Assembly: GCF_002724055.1 (NCBI RefSeq)
Contig: NZ_BDQY01000005.1
Location: 94,116 to 158,115, forward strand
Source of the DNA: Tepidibacter mesophilus
GTDB lineage: Bacteria; Bacillota; Clostridia; Peptostreptococcales; Peptostreptococcaceae
Length of the DNA: 64,000 nt
Direction: 5' to 3'
Part shown: one piece after another, positions 35,964-45,548 of the stretch
Layout of the letters: each line of letters begins with the position of its first letter
Numbering within the stretch: position 1 is the stretch's first letter
Translations under genes and position numbers: made by a program
Notes under the pieces: generated by a model
Seen by the model: only the letters and a program-made list of their open reading frames with translations
Told to the model about the DNA's origin: nothing
The model's database searches: none

Positions 35964-37289
35964 TTATGCAATATTTTCTGCTTCACTGTTTTTACTTTTT
36001 TTCAGTTTAGGAAAACCTAGATATATCGATATTATTCCAAATATACCTGTTAGTACTGGATAATATAAGTATTTCATAATTTCGATTGGTGTAATAGATG
36101 CAACTCCAGCCGCTACTAATAATTGAGCTCCATACGGTATAATACCTTGACAAGAGCAAGCAAAAATATCTAGTAAACTAGCTGTTCTTCTTGGGTCAAT
36201 ATCGTATTTTTGTGATATGTCTTTCGCTAAAGGTCCTGCCATTAATATAGAAATAGTATTATTAGCTGTACTTAAATTCACTAAACTAACTAATGCTGCT
36301 ATTCCTAATTCTGCACCTTTTTTAGTTTTCATTTTGCTAGTTATTAGATTTAATAGGTAGTCAATTCCTCCGTTATACTTTATAAGTTCAACAGTTCCAC
36401 CAATGATTATAATTGTTACTGATAAATCTTGTAAATTTCTCATACCTGTAGCCATGGCTTGAAATAGTTCATATATTCCAAAGTCACCACAAATAATTCC
36501 TATAGATCCCGAAAAAATAATTCCTCCAGCTAACACTAACATTACATTCATTCCTGATAAAGCTGCTATAAGAACGCCTATATATGGTAATACCTTCACG
36601 ATTTCATATGGGTGAGATCCACTTATCTGAGTTTGTCCACTTGGTGTTAAAATCCATAGTAAAACTATTGTAATTACAGCTGGTAACAGTACAATAAAAA
36701 AGTTCATTTTAAACTTATCTGCCATTTTACACCCTTGGGTTCTAACAGCAGCAATTGTTGAATCTGAAATCATAGATAAATTATCTCCAAACATTCCTCC
36801 ACCAACGACTGCTCCTAATGCTAGTGCAACAGGAATTCCTGTATTCTCTGATATTCCTACAGCAATTGGAGCTAACGCAACTATAGTTCCCATAGAAGTT
36901 CCCATTGATAATGATATTAAACAAGCTATGAAAAACACTCCAACTATTAATAAATTCTGAGGTAAAAATGATAACCCTAAATTAACTGTTGATTCTACTC
37001 CGCCTATTTCCTTTGCAACTTGTCCAAAAGCTCCTGCTAAAATCAAAATAATAATCATAAGTATAACATTTGTTTCTCCTGCTCCTTTGCAGAAAATCTC
37101 AACTTTTTTTTCTATATTTTCTTGTCTATTCATTAACAAAGCAACTGCTGCTGATATAGTGAATGCAACTATAACAGGCATCTTGTAAAAATCTTTTGTA
37201 ATAATCCCAGTTCCTATAAAAAGAAGTAGAAATACTCCTAGAGGTAGTAATGCTAAAGGATTTCCCTTTTTAAAATTATTATTTGTCAT
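35964..37289 (-). CDS. NhaC-family antiporter (module A)
   Basis: 441-aa membrane protein with about 11-12 helices, of the Na+/H+ antiporter NhaC family. Family signature sections are SLSMGTSMGTIVALAPIAVGIS, GGGMFGDNLSMISDSTIAA and NLSTANNTISILMAGPLA. Relatives include malate/lactate and substrate/product antiporters, so in this operon it may move the methylated substrate or its demethylated product rather than only sodium. The transported solute is unknown. Confidence 0.86.
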   Translation of the reverse strand: MTNNNFKKGNPLALLPLGVFLLLFIGTGIITKDFYKMPVIVAFTISAAVALLMNRQENIEKKVEIFCKGAGETNVILMIIILILAGAFGQVAKEIGGVESTVNLGLSFLPQNLLIVGVFFIACLISLSMGTSMGTIVALAPIAVGISENTGIPVALALGAVVGGGMFGDNLSMISDSTIAAVRTQGCKMADKFKMNFFIVLLPAVITIVLLWILTPSGQTQISGSHPYEIVKVLPYIGVLIAALSGMNVMLVLAGGIIFSGSIGIICGDFGIYELFQAMATGMRNLQDLSVTIIIIGGTVELIKYNGGIDYLLNLITSKMKTKKGAELGIAALVSLVNLSTANNTISILMAGPLAKDISQKYDIDPRRTASLLDIFACSCQGIIPYGAQLLVAAGVASITPIEIMKYLYYPVLTGIFGIISIYLGFPKLKKSKNSEAENIA

Positions 37290-37324
37290 TAAAATTTCTC
37301 CTTTTTAATATAATATTTTTCACT

Positions 37325-38398
37325 TTATAATTGCTTAATATTAATAGGATACCTACCAAATATTCTGGCTGCATCCATAAGAGCCAATATTTTATCTGGA
37401 TCTGTTCCTATAGGCACATCGCATCCAGTACTTAAAATAAATCCTTTAGGACTATCATACGCTTTACGTATACATTCTTTAGCTTCATTATATATATCTT
37501 CTCTTGTTCCTCTCATTATCGCTTCTATAGGATCTACATTCCCTATTAAACATACTTTATCTCCAAATTGTTCCTTAAGTTCACCTATATCTTCTATGTT
37601 ATCTAAACTTAAGTTACTTATTCCTACATCAACCATATCTCCCCAAACTTTTTTTGTTTTTCCACAAATATGAAGAGTAGTTCCACTTCCTCTTCTTTCT
37701 ATAATTCGATCCATACATTTTTTTAAATACGGCTTTGCAAATTCTCTAAATTTCTTAGAACTAATCATAGTACAAGATGCAATTGGTTCTGCAAGACTTG
37801 GACTTAATCCTAAGTCACACACTGCATCAATATAATTTATAATACTTTGTGTTGAAATTTCTAAAAGTTTATGTGCCATTTCAGGATTTTTAGTTAAGTC
37901 TTTTAAAAATACTTCTGTCCCTCTTAAGAAAGCTGCAGTTGTAAAAGGTCCTCCTACAGAACTTCCTACACCCACCTCATGACTAATCTTTTCATTAGTT
38001 ATTTTAAGTGCTTCTAAAAAATATGATATTCTTCCATCCTTATAAGGCTCTATAGGTTTCAATTTATGAATATCGTTGTAATCACTTATAGCAGGTTTAC
38101 TTATGTATGGTGTGCTATCCTTAGGAAAAACAACCCCACTACCCATAGCTTCTGGTACTCCTTGAAGTCCTGGCCCAAATCCAATACTATCAGGTCTAAA
38201 CTTTTCGAAACTTCCAACAGCAACATTTACAAGTGCTTCTATTGAATGATTGTACTCTCTAATTGAATGTCCGAACATAGAAGAACAGCTTTCTCCTAAA
38301 AATGGACAACAAGGAATCCTGTCAACTTCTTTTCCTTCAGAAAACGCTTGCATCCTTTCTAAGGGAGTCATTTCATCAGGTTTTATAATATAACTCAT
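37325..38398 (-). CDS. UroD-family corrinoid-dependent methyltransferase (module A)
   Basis: 357-aa uroporphyrinogen decarboxylase-fold protein of the MtaA/MtbA/CmuA type, not the heme enzyme. The zinc site H243-x-C245 (LHICGK) with C326 (STGCDVP) is complete, so it probably activates a thiol or similar acceptor/donor. Neighbouring corrinoid protein is the expected partner. Whether it methylates or demethylates the corrinoid, and its substrate, cannot be told from sequence. AAGGAGG precedes ATG; first gene of the operon. Confidence 0.86.
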   Translation of the reverse strand: MSYIIKPDEMTPLERMQAFSEGKEVDRIPCCPFLGESCSSMFGHSIREYNHSIEALVNVAVGSFEKFRPDSIGFGPGLQGVPEAMGSGVVFPKDSTPYISKPAISDYNDIHKLKPIEPYKDGRISYFLEALKITNEKISHEVGVGSSVGGPFTTAAFLRGTEVFLKDLTKNPEMAHKLLEISTQSIINYIDAVCDLGLSPSLAEPIASCTMISSKKFREFAKPYLKKCMDRIIERRGSGTTLHICGKTKKVWGDMVDVGISNLSLDNIEDIGELKEQFGDKVCLIGNVDPIEAIMRGTREDIYNEAKECIRKAYDSPKGFILSTGCDVPIGTDPDKILALMDAARIFGRYPINIKQL

Positions 38399-38581
38399 TT
38401 AAAGTCCTCCTTATAATATATAATCTACTTTATCTACTACCGATTTAAATGTTTTTCAAAACTATCTCCAAGTAAAGATTCTACATTGTATGCCTTATTT
38501 TTACAAATCGATTATTCTTATACCATTTTATTCCTGTATAAAATTTTTTTATAATCTAATTTATATTTTACTTTTTAACCA

Positions 38582-38613
38582 AAATAAAACGGTACCCAAA
38601 GATTGGATACCGC
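38582..38613 (-). terminator. Terminator of the lyase-NhaC-membrane peptide operon
   Basis: CGGTAtCCAA / TTGGgTACCG stem with a 3-base loop, followed by TTTTATTTT on the minus strand. Confidence 0.65.
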
Positions 38614-38644
38614 AAAAGTTTTTACGTATTTCATATAAAAATCT

Positions 38645-38920
38645 CTATTTTAAAATTCTCAAATTAGCTATAAACCTTAAGAATAACCCTACAGAGAATA
38701 TTCCTAAACTTATAATCCATGCTCTTAACCCAAAAGGGGAAATCAATAAATTAAACCCACATATACAGTAAATAACATAATGAAATAATATAACTAATGA
38801 GTTCTTTGAAATACCTTTTATTTTTATTATTCTCAAACATAAATAAGTCATTCTTAAATTAATAAAAACAAGAAGAACCCCAATAATATCCTGAATTATA
38901 TAATAATAATGAAATTCCAT
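38645..38920 (-). CDS. Small hydrophobic membrane protein
   Basis: 91 aa with about three hydrophobic segments. Not recognised. It begins immediately after the NhaC-type gene stop, with only a weak ribosome binding site, so it is probably translated by coupling. It may be an accessory subunit of that transporter, an inference from position only. Confidence 0.55.
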   Translation of the reverse strand: MEFHYYYIIQDIIGVLLVFINLRMTYLCLRIIKIKGISKNSLVILFHYVIYCICGFNLLISPFGLRAWIISLGIFSVGLFLRFIANLRILK

Positions 38921-38922
38921 AT

Positions 38923-40359
38923 CTATTCATTATTTTCTAAGCAAGATGCGCTCATATTTTGAACTTCTAATTCATCATCAAATGTAGTCATTGTAATTCC
39001 TGTTGCTCCATAGAAAAATGAAATAATAGGTGTAATCCAGTTTAAAAAGCAATATGGGATAAACTCATATGGACTTACACCAAGTGTTTGACTTGCAAAT
39101 ATAGCATTTGAATTCCAAGGAATTAATGGTGCTCCAAGCGTGGCTGTATCCTCTATAATTCTCGATAAATTTTCTGGTTTAAGTTTAAATTCCTTATAAA
39201 GAGGCGTCATTAAAGTTCCTACAAGTACAGATGTAAACATCATTGAAGAACTAAAAGCATTCGTGAAATAACTTACAATAAATGTACAACCAACAAGTTT
39301 GACTCTTGAATTCCCTATTTTTGAAATCATTGGATGTAAAAGAGCTTCTAGAAATCCAACTTTTTGTAAAATTCCAGCTATTAAAAATACTATAAATACT
39401 AGTAATACAGTTTCAGCCATACTCATAATTCCACCACGATTTAATAATTTATTAGCATAAACCATACCTGTATCAATCGAATATCCTGATAAAAGATAAT
39501 TTAAAATATCAGAGATAGTTTCCCCTTGTCTAAATACCGCAAGGACACAACCGACAACAGCCGAACTAAGAATAGAAACAATTGCTGGTTTTTGCATAAG
39601 TAACAGAACAAATAAAAATATAATAGGTATAAATTCAATAAATCCTATTTTAAAATTTGAATCTAAAATACTTAAAACTTGATTTATTTGATTATAATCA
39701 ATAGTTTTGTCTGCATATTTAAATCCAATTACCGTATAAAGAACTGCTGAAATAACATATGCAGGTCCTGTCGTATATATCATGTGCTTAATATGGGTAA
39801 TTAAATCTCCTCCACAAACTGCTGGAGCAAGATTCGTAGAATCAGACAATGGTGACATCTTATCTCCAAAGAAAGCTCCTGAAATAATTGCACCTGCTGT
39901 TAATCCTGCTGGTACTCCTAGGCTAGAACCAATACTAATCATAGCTAGACCAGCAGTTCCAAGCGTTCCCCAAGAAGTACCAGTTGCAAGCGAAGTAAGA
40001 GAGCATAAAAGCAAAGTTGTAAGTAAAAAATATTTAGGAGTAATAATCTTTAGTCCACCATAAACTATAGAAGGAATAGTCCCAGATGCAATCCAAGCAC
40101 CAATCAATACTCCTACAGATAATATTATAATATTCGACTGAAATGCATCCTTTCCCACATCATATGCAAACTCTTCTAATTCGGAATTTTTATACCCCAA
40201 CCTCATAGAAGCAGGAATAACAATTAACCAAGATAATAAAAACATAGTGATAATAGATGCCCCAAATCCAATCATACCTACCATTACTAACGTTATAATT
40301 GCAAGTATAAGAGTTAGCGAATATCCAAAGGTTGGTTTTTGCTTTACATTTTCTTTCAT
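38923..40359 (-). CDS. NhaC-family antiporter (sigma-54 module)
   Basis: 478 aa with about 12 membrane helices. NhaC motifs include TGTSWGTLGTAGLAMISIGSS (family alignment region) and GAFFGDKMSPLSDSTNLAPA. It lies 55 bp after the C-S lyase gene and is probably transcribed from the same sigma-54 promoter. It may import a sulfur amino acid or export a product of the lyase; MleN-like relatives exchange organic acids. Substrate unknown. Confidence 0.87.
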   Translation of the reverse strand: MKENVKQKPTFGYSLTLILAIITLVMVGMIGFGASIITMFLLSWLIVIPASMRLGYKNSELEEFAYDVGKDAFQSNIIILSVGVLIGAWIASGTIPSIVYGGLKIITPKYFLLTTLLLCSLTSLATGTSWGTLGTAGLAMISIGSSLGVPAGLTAGAIISGAFFGDKMSPLSDSTNLAPAVCGGDLITHIKHMIYTTGPAYVISAVLYTVIGFKYADKTIDYNQINQVLSILDSNFKIGFIEFIPIIFLFVLLLMQKPAIVSILSSAVVGCVLAVFRQGETISDILNYLLSGYSIDTGMVYANKLLNRGGIMSMAETVLLVFIVFLIAGILQKVGFLEALLHPMISKIGNSRVKLVGCTFIVSYFTNAFSSSMMFTSVLVGTLMTPLYKEFKLKPENLSRIIEDTATLGAPLIPWNSNAIFASQTLGVSPYEFIPYCFLNWITPIISFFYGATGITMTTFDDELEVQNMSASCLENNE

Positions 40360-40414
40360 TTCAACGTCCTCCTTAGACTTTATTATTTTTAATCAAATTA
40401 TTATTATAGTTTTT

Positions 40415-41608
40415 TTATACAGAAACACTTTTATTTAATGAATCAACAGCGCTTTTAATTCTTTCTAATGATTCTTTAACCATAGATCTTGGACATGCTA
40501 AATTAATTCTTTGATAACCTTTTCCTTCAGGTCCAAAAGCTAATCCTCCATTAAGTGCAACTTTTGCTTTTTCCTTAATTAAATTGGATAAATCATTATC
40601 ATCTAATCCTAAATCACTAAAATCTAACCATACTAGATAAGTACCTTCTGGTTTTACTACCTTTATCTGAGGAATATTTGTTTTGATATAATCAATTAAA
40701 AAATCAATGTTTCCTTCAAGATATTCTAATAATTCTTCTAACCACTCTTCTCCATGATTATAAGCAGCTTCATTAGCCACAAGACTAAAACAATTGTTTC
40801 TTTTTATGTCTATTGTAGTAAAAGCTTTATCTAACATTTTATAGTCATCTTCATTTGGTAAAACTACTACTGAAGTTTGAAGTCCTGCTATATTAAATGT
40901 TTTAGTTGGTGCAATACAAGTTATACTATTTTTAGCAAACTCATCACTAATAGAAGCAAATGGTATATGTCTATAGCCTTTAAAAATAATATCACTGTGT
41001 ATTTCATCAGAAATAACCTTTATGTTATTCTTCAAGCAGATTTCTCCTAATTTTATAAGTTCTTCTTTTTCCCATACTCTTCCAACAGGGTTGTGCGGAT
41101 TACACAAAATAAATAATTTAACATTTTCATCTATTTTACTCTCTAAATCTTCATAATCCATGATATATCTTCCACTTTCATCTTGTTTCAATGGATTTAC
41201 AACTAACTCTCTATTGTTATCCTTGACAACATTAGCAAAAGGACTATACACAGGCTGTTGAATTATTATTTTATCACCTTCATTTGTGAGCTGTTGTATC
41301 AAAAGACTTATTGAAGGTATAACTCCAGGGCTGTAGATAAGCCATTCACTTTTAATATCCCAATTATGTCTTTTTTTAACCCAGTTAACTATAGATTCGT
41401 TATAAGAATCAGGTCTAGTTGTGTAACCATAAATCCCCTGATCAAGCCTTTCCCTAATAGCATCTACTATGCAAGGAGCTGTTTTAAAATCCATATCCGC
41501 TACCCACATAGGAAGTAAATCGTTACTTCCATATTTTTTATCCATTTCAGACCACTTGGCTGAAAAGTTATTGCTTCTATCAACTATACAATCAAAATCA
41601 TACTTCAT
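40415..41608 (-). CDS. MalY/PatB-family PLP-dependent C-S lyase or aminotransferase
   Basis: 397-aa fold-type I PLP enzyme. The Schiff-base lysine is K236 in CIAPTKTFNIAGLQ. Other family marks are MWVADMDF (34-41), GIYGYTTRP, CNPHNPVGRVW and SDEIHSDI. MalY/PatB enzymes cleave cystathionine or cysteine S-conjugates to a thiol, pyruvate and ammonia. Preceded by a sigma-54 promoter and the gene for a sigma-54 activator, so it is likely induced by a specific substrate. AGGAGGAG precedes ATG. Confidence 0.9.
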   Translation of the reverse strand: MKYDFDCIVDRSNNFSAKWSEMDKKYGSNDLLPMWVADMDFKTAPCIVDAIRERLDQGIYGYTTRPDSYNESIVNWVKKRHNWDIKSEWLIYSPGVIPSISLLIQQLTNEGDKIIIQQPVYSPFANVVKDNNRELVVNPLKQDESGRYIMDYEDLESKIDENVKLFILCNPHNPVGRVWEKEELIKLGEICLKNNIKVISDEIHSDIIFKGYRHIPFASISDEFAKNSITCIAPTKTFNIAGLQTSVVVLPNEDDYKMLDKAFTTIDIKRNNCFSLVANEAAYNHGEEWLEELLEYLEGNIDFLIDYIKTNIPQIKVVKPEGTYLVWLDFSDLGLDDNDLSNLIKEKAKVALNGGLAFGPEGKGYQRINLACPRSMVKESLERIKSAVDSLNKSVSV

Positions 41609-41659
41609 ATTAAAAACTCCTCCTAATTAAAAATAAATATTTTTCATATAAATATAATT

Positions 41660-41675
41660 AGCAAATATGATGCCA
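41660..41675 (-). promoter_or_regulatory. Sigma-54 (-24/-12) promoter of the C-S lyase operon
   Basis: TGGCATCATATTTGCT on the minus strand fits the sigma-54 consensus TGGCAC-N5-TTGCW, with GG and GC exactly 10 bases apart. It lies about 50 bases before the lyase start and directly downstream of the sigma-54 activator gene. Confidence 0.87.
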
Positions 41676-41786
41676 AAACTACAAAAACTTTTATATTTTA
41701 TTGAACCTATTTGTTTTTCAATATTCATTAATAATAATTTTTTAAATTTTCTTAATCCCACACTAATTTAAATTATTTTAAATGAC

Positions 41787-41830
41787 AAATGGGTTAAACA
41801 GCAAAACCCAATTCACCATTTAACCCATTT
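41787..41830 (-). terminator. Hairpin at the end of the sigma-54 activator gene
   Basis: AAATGGGTTAAA / TTTAACCCATTT form a 12-bp perfect stem that begins inside the last codons of the gene. The following T tract is modest. Confidence 0.6.
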
Positions 41831-43856
41831 TATTATTTTCTAAAAATTTTAGACCACATTCATTTATTACACTTCCGCCTCTGCCTTTCAACACTTGAAT
41901 TAATCCTAACTCATTCAATTCCAATAGAATAGCTCTTATTTCTTGTTCTGATAAAAATATATCCTTTTTCAAAGCAATATTATATATTTTTTTTCTTCCG
42001 ATTCTTTCTTTTTTTTCATAAGATTTTTTAAGCTCATTTAAAACAAATAAATAATCTTTTTTATCTCGATTAAACTCATATTCTTTAACATCACTATGTT
42101 GAAAACAATCAATATCTTCTATCATATATTTAGGAAGGTGATGTAGTTGTATCCTCTTTTCATTTAGATTTGCTAAATATTCTATTACATTTCCAAGTTC
42201 CCTTACATTTCCCTCCCAATTATAATTTAAAACTAACTTTTCAACTTCATCACTCAACGAAAATATTGATTGTAATCCTTTTTTTATGTCCTCAATTATA
42301 GGAATAATATCTTCTTTTCTTTCTCTTAGAGGGGTAATGTTTAGTGGTAGCACATTTAATCTAAAATATAAATCCTTTCTAAACTTTTTTTCTTTTACTA
42401 GTTCTTTTAATTCCCTATTTGTAGCAGCAATAATCCTAACATCTATATCTAACAATCCATCAGAACCTAGTCTCCTCACTTGTTTTTCTTGTATTACCCT
42501 TAATAGCTTAGCTTGTAAATTCAAATCCATTTCTCCTATTTCATCTAAAAACAAAGTGCCGTTATGTGCAATTTCAAATAAACCTACTTTTCCTCCTTTC
42601 TTGGCTCCCGTAAACGCTCCTTCTTCATAGCCAAACAACTCACTTTGCAATAAACTCTCTTGAAAAGTCCCACAATTTATAGCCACAAAAGGACCTTTTT
42701 TTCTATAAGATTCGTTGTGTATAGCTTGAGCAAATAGTTCTTTTCCCGTTCCAGTTTCACCTATTATTAAAATAGAAGAATTAGATTTAGCCATTCTTTT
42801 CGCAATTTCCTTAGTCTTATTCATTTCTTCACTAACACTTATAATATTATCAAAAGTATATTTACTCACATGACCCTTTTTAAGAAGCTGAGCTCTTAAT
42901 TTTGTCTGTTTTTTTTCTAAATAACTAAACGTTTTTAATTTAATTATAAATCCATCAAAATTATTGAATTTAACGTATTTCACTTCAAAAGAGACATCAC
43001 ATCCATTTACTGTAATAAGTTTTTCATTCAAAGACTGCTTTTTATCAATAATTTCATCAAAATTTATTCCAGTTATATATTCACCTATATATCTACCAAT
43101 CATTTCATTTTCATCTATATTTATGATTTTTCTAGCTATATGACTATAAAAATACACTATACCTTTAGTATTAGTGCAAACAATTCCATCATCTAAAACT
43201 TTCATAAGTATGTCAAATTGATTTTCAAGTTTATTCGTTTCTCCTAATAATTTTTCTAATCCATAACTGTTAGTTATAGTATTTTTAAAATACCTTTGTA
43301 TCTTTTCATCACCCATTAAATGATCTAAATTTAGTTTTACTGCAACATCGACTATAGTACTCAAATCAAGCACTCTATGCCCTATATCTATAACTTCTTC
43401 AACCTTATCTTTAATTAGCCCTGTTTCTCCTGGGGTTATAGCAATATTAACTTCAGGTAGTTTTTTCATTTCAGGGTAACATGGTATTAGATTTATATGG
43501 TCAATACCTAATTGATATATTAATGAAATAGTTTCTAACGACATATCTAAAGTTAAATTGAATAATAACACATCTTTTCCTTTTTCAATGTCCTTGACCT
43601 TATCAATACTCGATTTTGTAAGAGTAATTCGAGGTATTATTATTTGTGCATCCTTATGTGTATGTTTTTTTACTTCATCGTACTTTAAGTATGTTGATAA
43701 TAAAACTAATTTTTCTTTTATAAATTCAATTTTCTCATTTTCAAATGCATATAATTTTATTTTTATATTATCACCTAAAAAATCTTTTATTTGTCTAGAA
43801 TAAATTTTTGCAGCTTCATTTTTGAACGTTACAATAGCTAATTCTTTATTCTCCAT
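41820..43856 (-). CDS. Sigma-54-dependent transcriptional activator with PAS domain
   Basis: Activator of sigma-54 RNA polymerase. N-terminal sensory region (about 1-195) of uncertain type, possibly PrpR_N-like; a PAS domain (about 215-320); an AAA+ domain with Walker A GETGTGKE (366-373), GAFTGA and FLDEIGEM. The C-terminus lacks an obvious Fis-type helix and instead ends in a winged-helix-like segment with LKGRGGSVINECG. The longer frame starts with GTG at 43907 inside the LysR gene; ATG at 43856, 6 bases after AGAGG, is preferred (678 aa). Its target is probably the lyase-NhaC operon just downstream. Confidence 0.88.
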   Translation of the reverse strand: MENKELAIVTFKNEAAKIYSRQIKDFLGDNIKIKLYAFENEKIEFIKEKLVLLSTYLKYDEVKKHTHKDAQIIIPRITLTKSSIDKVKDIEKGKDVLLFNLTLDMSLETISLIYQLGIDHINLIPCYPEMKKLPEVNIAITPGETGLIKDKVEEVIDIGHRVLDLSTIVDVAVKLNLDHLMGDEKIQRYFKNTITNSYGLEKLLGETNKLENQFDILMKVLDDGIVCTNTKGIVYFYSHIARKIINIDENEMIGRYIGEYITGINFDEIIDKKQSLNEKLITVNGCDVSFEVKYVKFNNFDGFIIKLKTFSYLEKKQTKLRAQLLKKGHVSKYTFDNIISVSEEMNKTKEIAKRMAKSNSSILIIGETGTGKELFAQAIHNESYRKKGPFVAINCGTFQESLLQSELFGYEEGAFTGAKKGGKVGLFEIAHNGTLFLDEIGEMDLNLQAKLLRVIQEKQVRRLGSDGLLDIDVRIIAATNRELKELVKEKKFRKDLYFRLNVLPLNITPLRERKEDIIPIIEDIKKGLQSIFSLSDEVEKLVLNYNWEGNVRELGNVIEYLANLNEKRIQLHHLPKYMIEDIDCFQHSDVKEYEFNRDKKDYLFVLNELKKSYEKKERIGRKKIYNIALKKDIFLSEQEIRAILLELNELGLIQVLKGRGGSVINECGLKFLENNKMG

Positions 43857-43893
43857 ATCCGACCTCTTTCTTTTGTTTTTTGACTTTTTAAAT

Positions 43894-44805
43894 TTATATT
43901 TTTCCACTCATACAATACTGTATCGGAAGAATTTCCTTAGTGACCTTCAAAAAAGTCTGTAAGGCAGGCGACATCCATTTATCCTCATGGTAAATTACCT
44001 GTGTCAAAAACTCAAAAGAAGGACCAGACCAGTTTAATTCAACAAGCTTCCCTTTTGATAACTCTTCTTCAACTGTAATCTTTGGTAAAAGTATTATACC
44101 CAATCCACTCATCGCAAGCTGCTTCATAGCTTGAATATTTCCTATTTCCATAATTGCTTTAGGAGTCACTCCATAATCACTCAATATAGAAATCATAGTT
44201 CTGCGATAACTACAATCTTCCTCTGCTAAAATAAGAGGATACTTAACAATATTTTGCGGATATACATCTGAATATTTTACAAGAGAGTGACTCGGTTCTG
44301 CTAGTAATACTAACGGTTCAGGTACAGCTAATTCAACAATAAATTCAGAATTTGTCATCATATTATCTAGGCAAAAAGCTACATCAATCTGATTATCTAT
44401 TAAAAGTTGTTTATGCTCATTAGATTTTATAGTTCTTAATATTATTTCAATATCAGGAAATTTATGGTGAAATACTTTTAGCAGGGTATGTAATCGTGTT
44501 GTACATATTGATTCCAATGCACCAATTTTTACAACCCCTTTTGTCATAGATCTATCTGTGACTATATTTTTTGCTTGTTCACAAAGATTAATAATCTCTC
44601 TTGCATAAATAAGGAATTTCTCCCCCTCATGAGTAAGAGAAATATTCTTTCTAATTCTTTCAAACAAGCAAACTCCAAGCTCAATCTCTAACAACTGTAT
44701 TTGTGATGTAATAGTAGGTTGAGTATATCCTAATACATCCGCTGCTCTAGTAAACCCGTTGAGATCAGCTACCGTAATGAAGGTTTTTAGTTGACGAAAT
44801 TCCAT
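43894..44805 (-). CDS. LysR-family transcriptional regulator
   Basis: 303 aa. N-terminal winged helix-turn-helix (1-60: MEFRQLKTFITVADLNGFTRAADVLGYTQPTIT spans it) followed by the periplasmic-binding-like effector domain about 90-295. It is upstream of the sigma-54 activator and divergent from the OsmC gene, so it could control either. Effector unknown. AAAGGAG precedes ATG. Confidence 0.92.
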   Translation of the reverse strand: MEFRQLKTFITVADLNGFTRAADVLGYTQPTITSQIQLLEIELGVCLFERIRKNISLTHEGEKFLIYAREIINLCEQAKNIVTDRSMTKGVVKIGALESICTTRLHTLLKVFHHKFPDIEIILRTIKSNEHKQLLIDNQIDVAFCLDNMMTNSEFIVELAVPEPLVLLAEPSHSLVKYSDVYPQNIVKYPLILAEEDCSYRRTMISILSDYGVTPKAIMEIGNIQAMKQLAMSGLGIILLPKITVEEELSKGKLVELNWSGPSFEFLTQVIYHEDKWMSPALQTFLKVTKEILPIQYCMSGKI

Positions 44806-44935
44806 ATACTTCTCCTTTCTACATCCATAAATTTTTTATATGATTATGATTTATTATATCAATTTTTCTTTTTTTATACTATGAGTTATTATTTAGTTAA
44901 ACGCATACAAAATTATAAACTAGGAGGAATTTATT

Positions 44936-45358
44936 ATGGCACTAAACGCAGTAGTAAAATGGATGGGGGAAGGAATTGTATTTGAAGGTACTACTCCAGA
45001 AGGGGCAAAATTAGTTATGGCTGGCCCATCAGAAATGAATGACGGAAAGGTATTAGGACCTAAACCAATCGAAGTACTTCTTCATGCCGTTGCAGCATGT
45101 ACAAGTGTAGATACAATTGCAATGTTAAAGAGTAAAGGAGCTGAAATTTCCGAATACGAAGTAATCGTTACCGGAGAAAGAGGTTGTGTAGCTCCAAAGC
45201 CAATCAATAAAATGCATCTTATTTACAATATCAAAGGTAAAAAAATGAATTCAGATATGCTAAAAGAAATACTAGAAACTGCTTTTTCAGTAGAAAGTGG
45301 TGTAGCAAATACATATAAATCAAATATAACTTGGTCTTTTAATCTTATTGAAGAATAG
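44936..45358 (+). CDS. OsmC family protein
   Basis: 140 aa, OsmC/Ohr-like fold. The first conserved cysteine is C55 in HAVAACTSVDTIAML. A second cysteine is at C84 (GERGC), not at the usual helix position, so it may not be a standard peroxiredoxin-like OsmC and could be the YhfA-like group. AGGAGGAA precedes ATG. Divergent from the LysR gene. Confidence 0.88.
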   Translation: MALNAVVKWMGEGIVFEGTTPEGAKLVMAGPSEMNDGKVLGPKPIEVLLHAVAACTSVDTIAMLKSKGAEISEYEVIVTGERGCVAPKPINKMHLIYNIKGKKMNSDMLKEILETAFSVESGVANTYKSNITWSFNLIEE

Positions 45359-45408
45359 TATTATATCTCTTTTATTTGTATAATAAATTTAATTTATCTC
45401 TTAATATA

Positions 45409-45454
45409 AAAGTAAAAGGTATTAAAATATAAATATTTTAATACCTTTTACTTT
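45409..45454. terminator. Long AT-rich hairpin between convergent genes
   Basis: A perfect stem of about 21 bp (AAAGTAAAAGGTATTAAAAT and its complement) with a very short loop, between the OsmC gene and the end of the cellulose operon. Likely terminates both. Confidence 0.65.
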
Positions 45455-45548
45455 GCAAATATAGTTCATTCACTTTAATCAGATCAAAAGGTCTACTACT
45501 TCAAAATCAAAATATCGAATTAACACTTTCTATTTCCCTAATTATTTA

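Noticed and set aside
37325..38398. Heme uroporphyrinogen decarboxylase
   Set aside because: The zinc-binding HxC and later Cys and the corrinoid neighbour point to a methyltransferase; no heme synthesis genes are nearby.
41820..43907. Classification of the sigma-54 activator as PrpR
   Set aside because: The N-terminal region is not a convincing PrpR_N domain and the neighbourhood has no propionate genes; kept as a generic activator.
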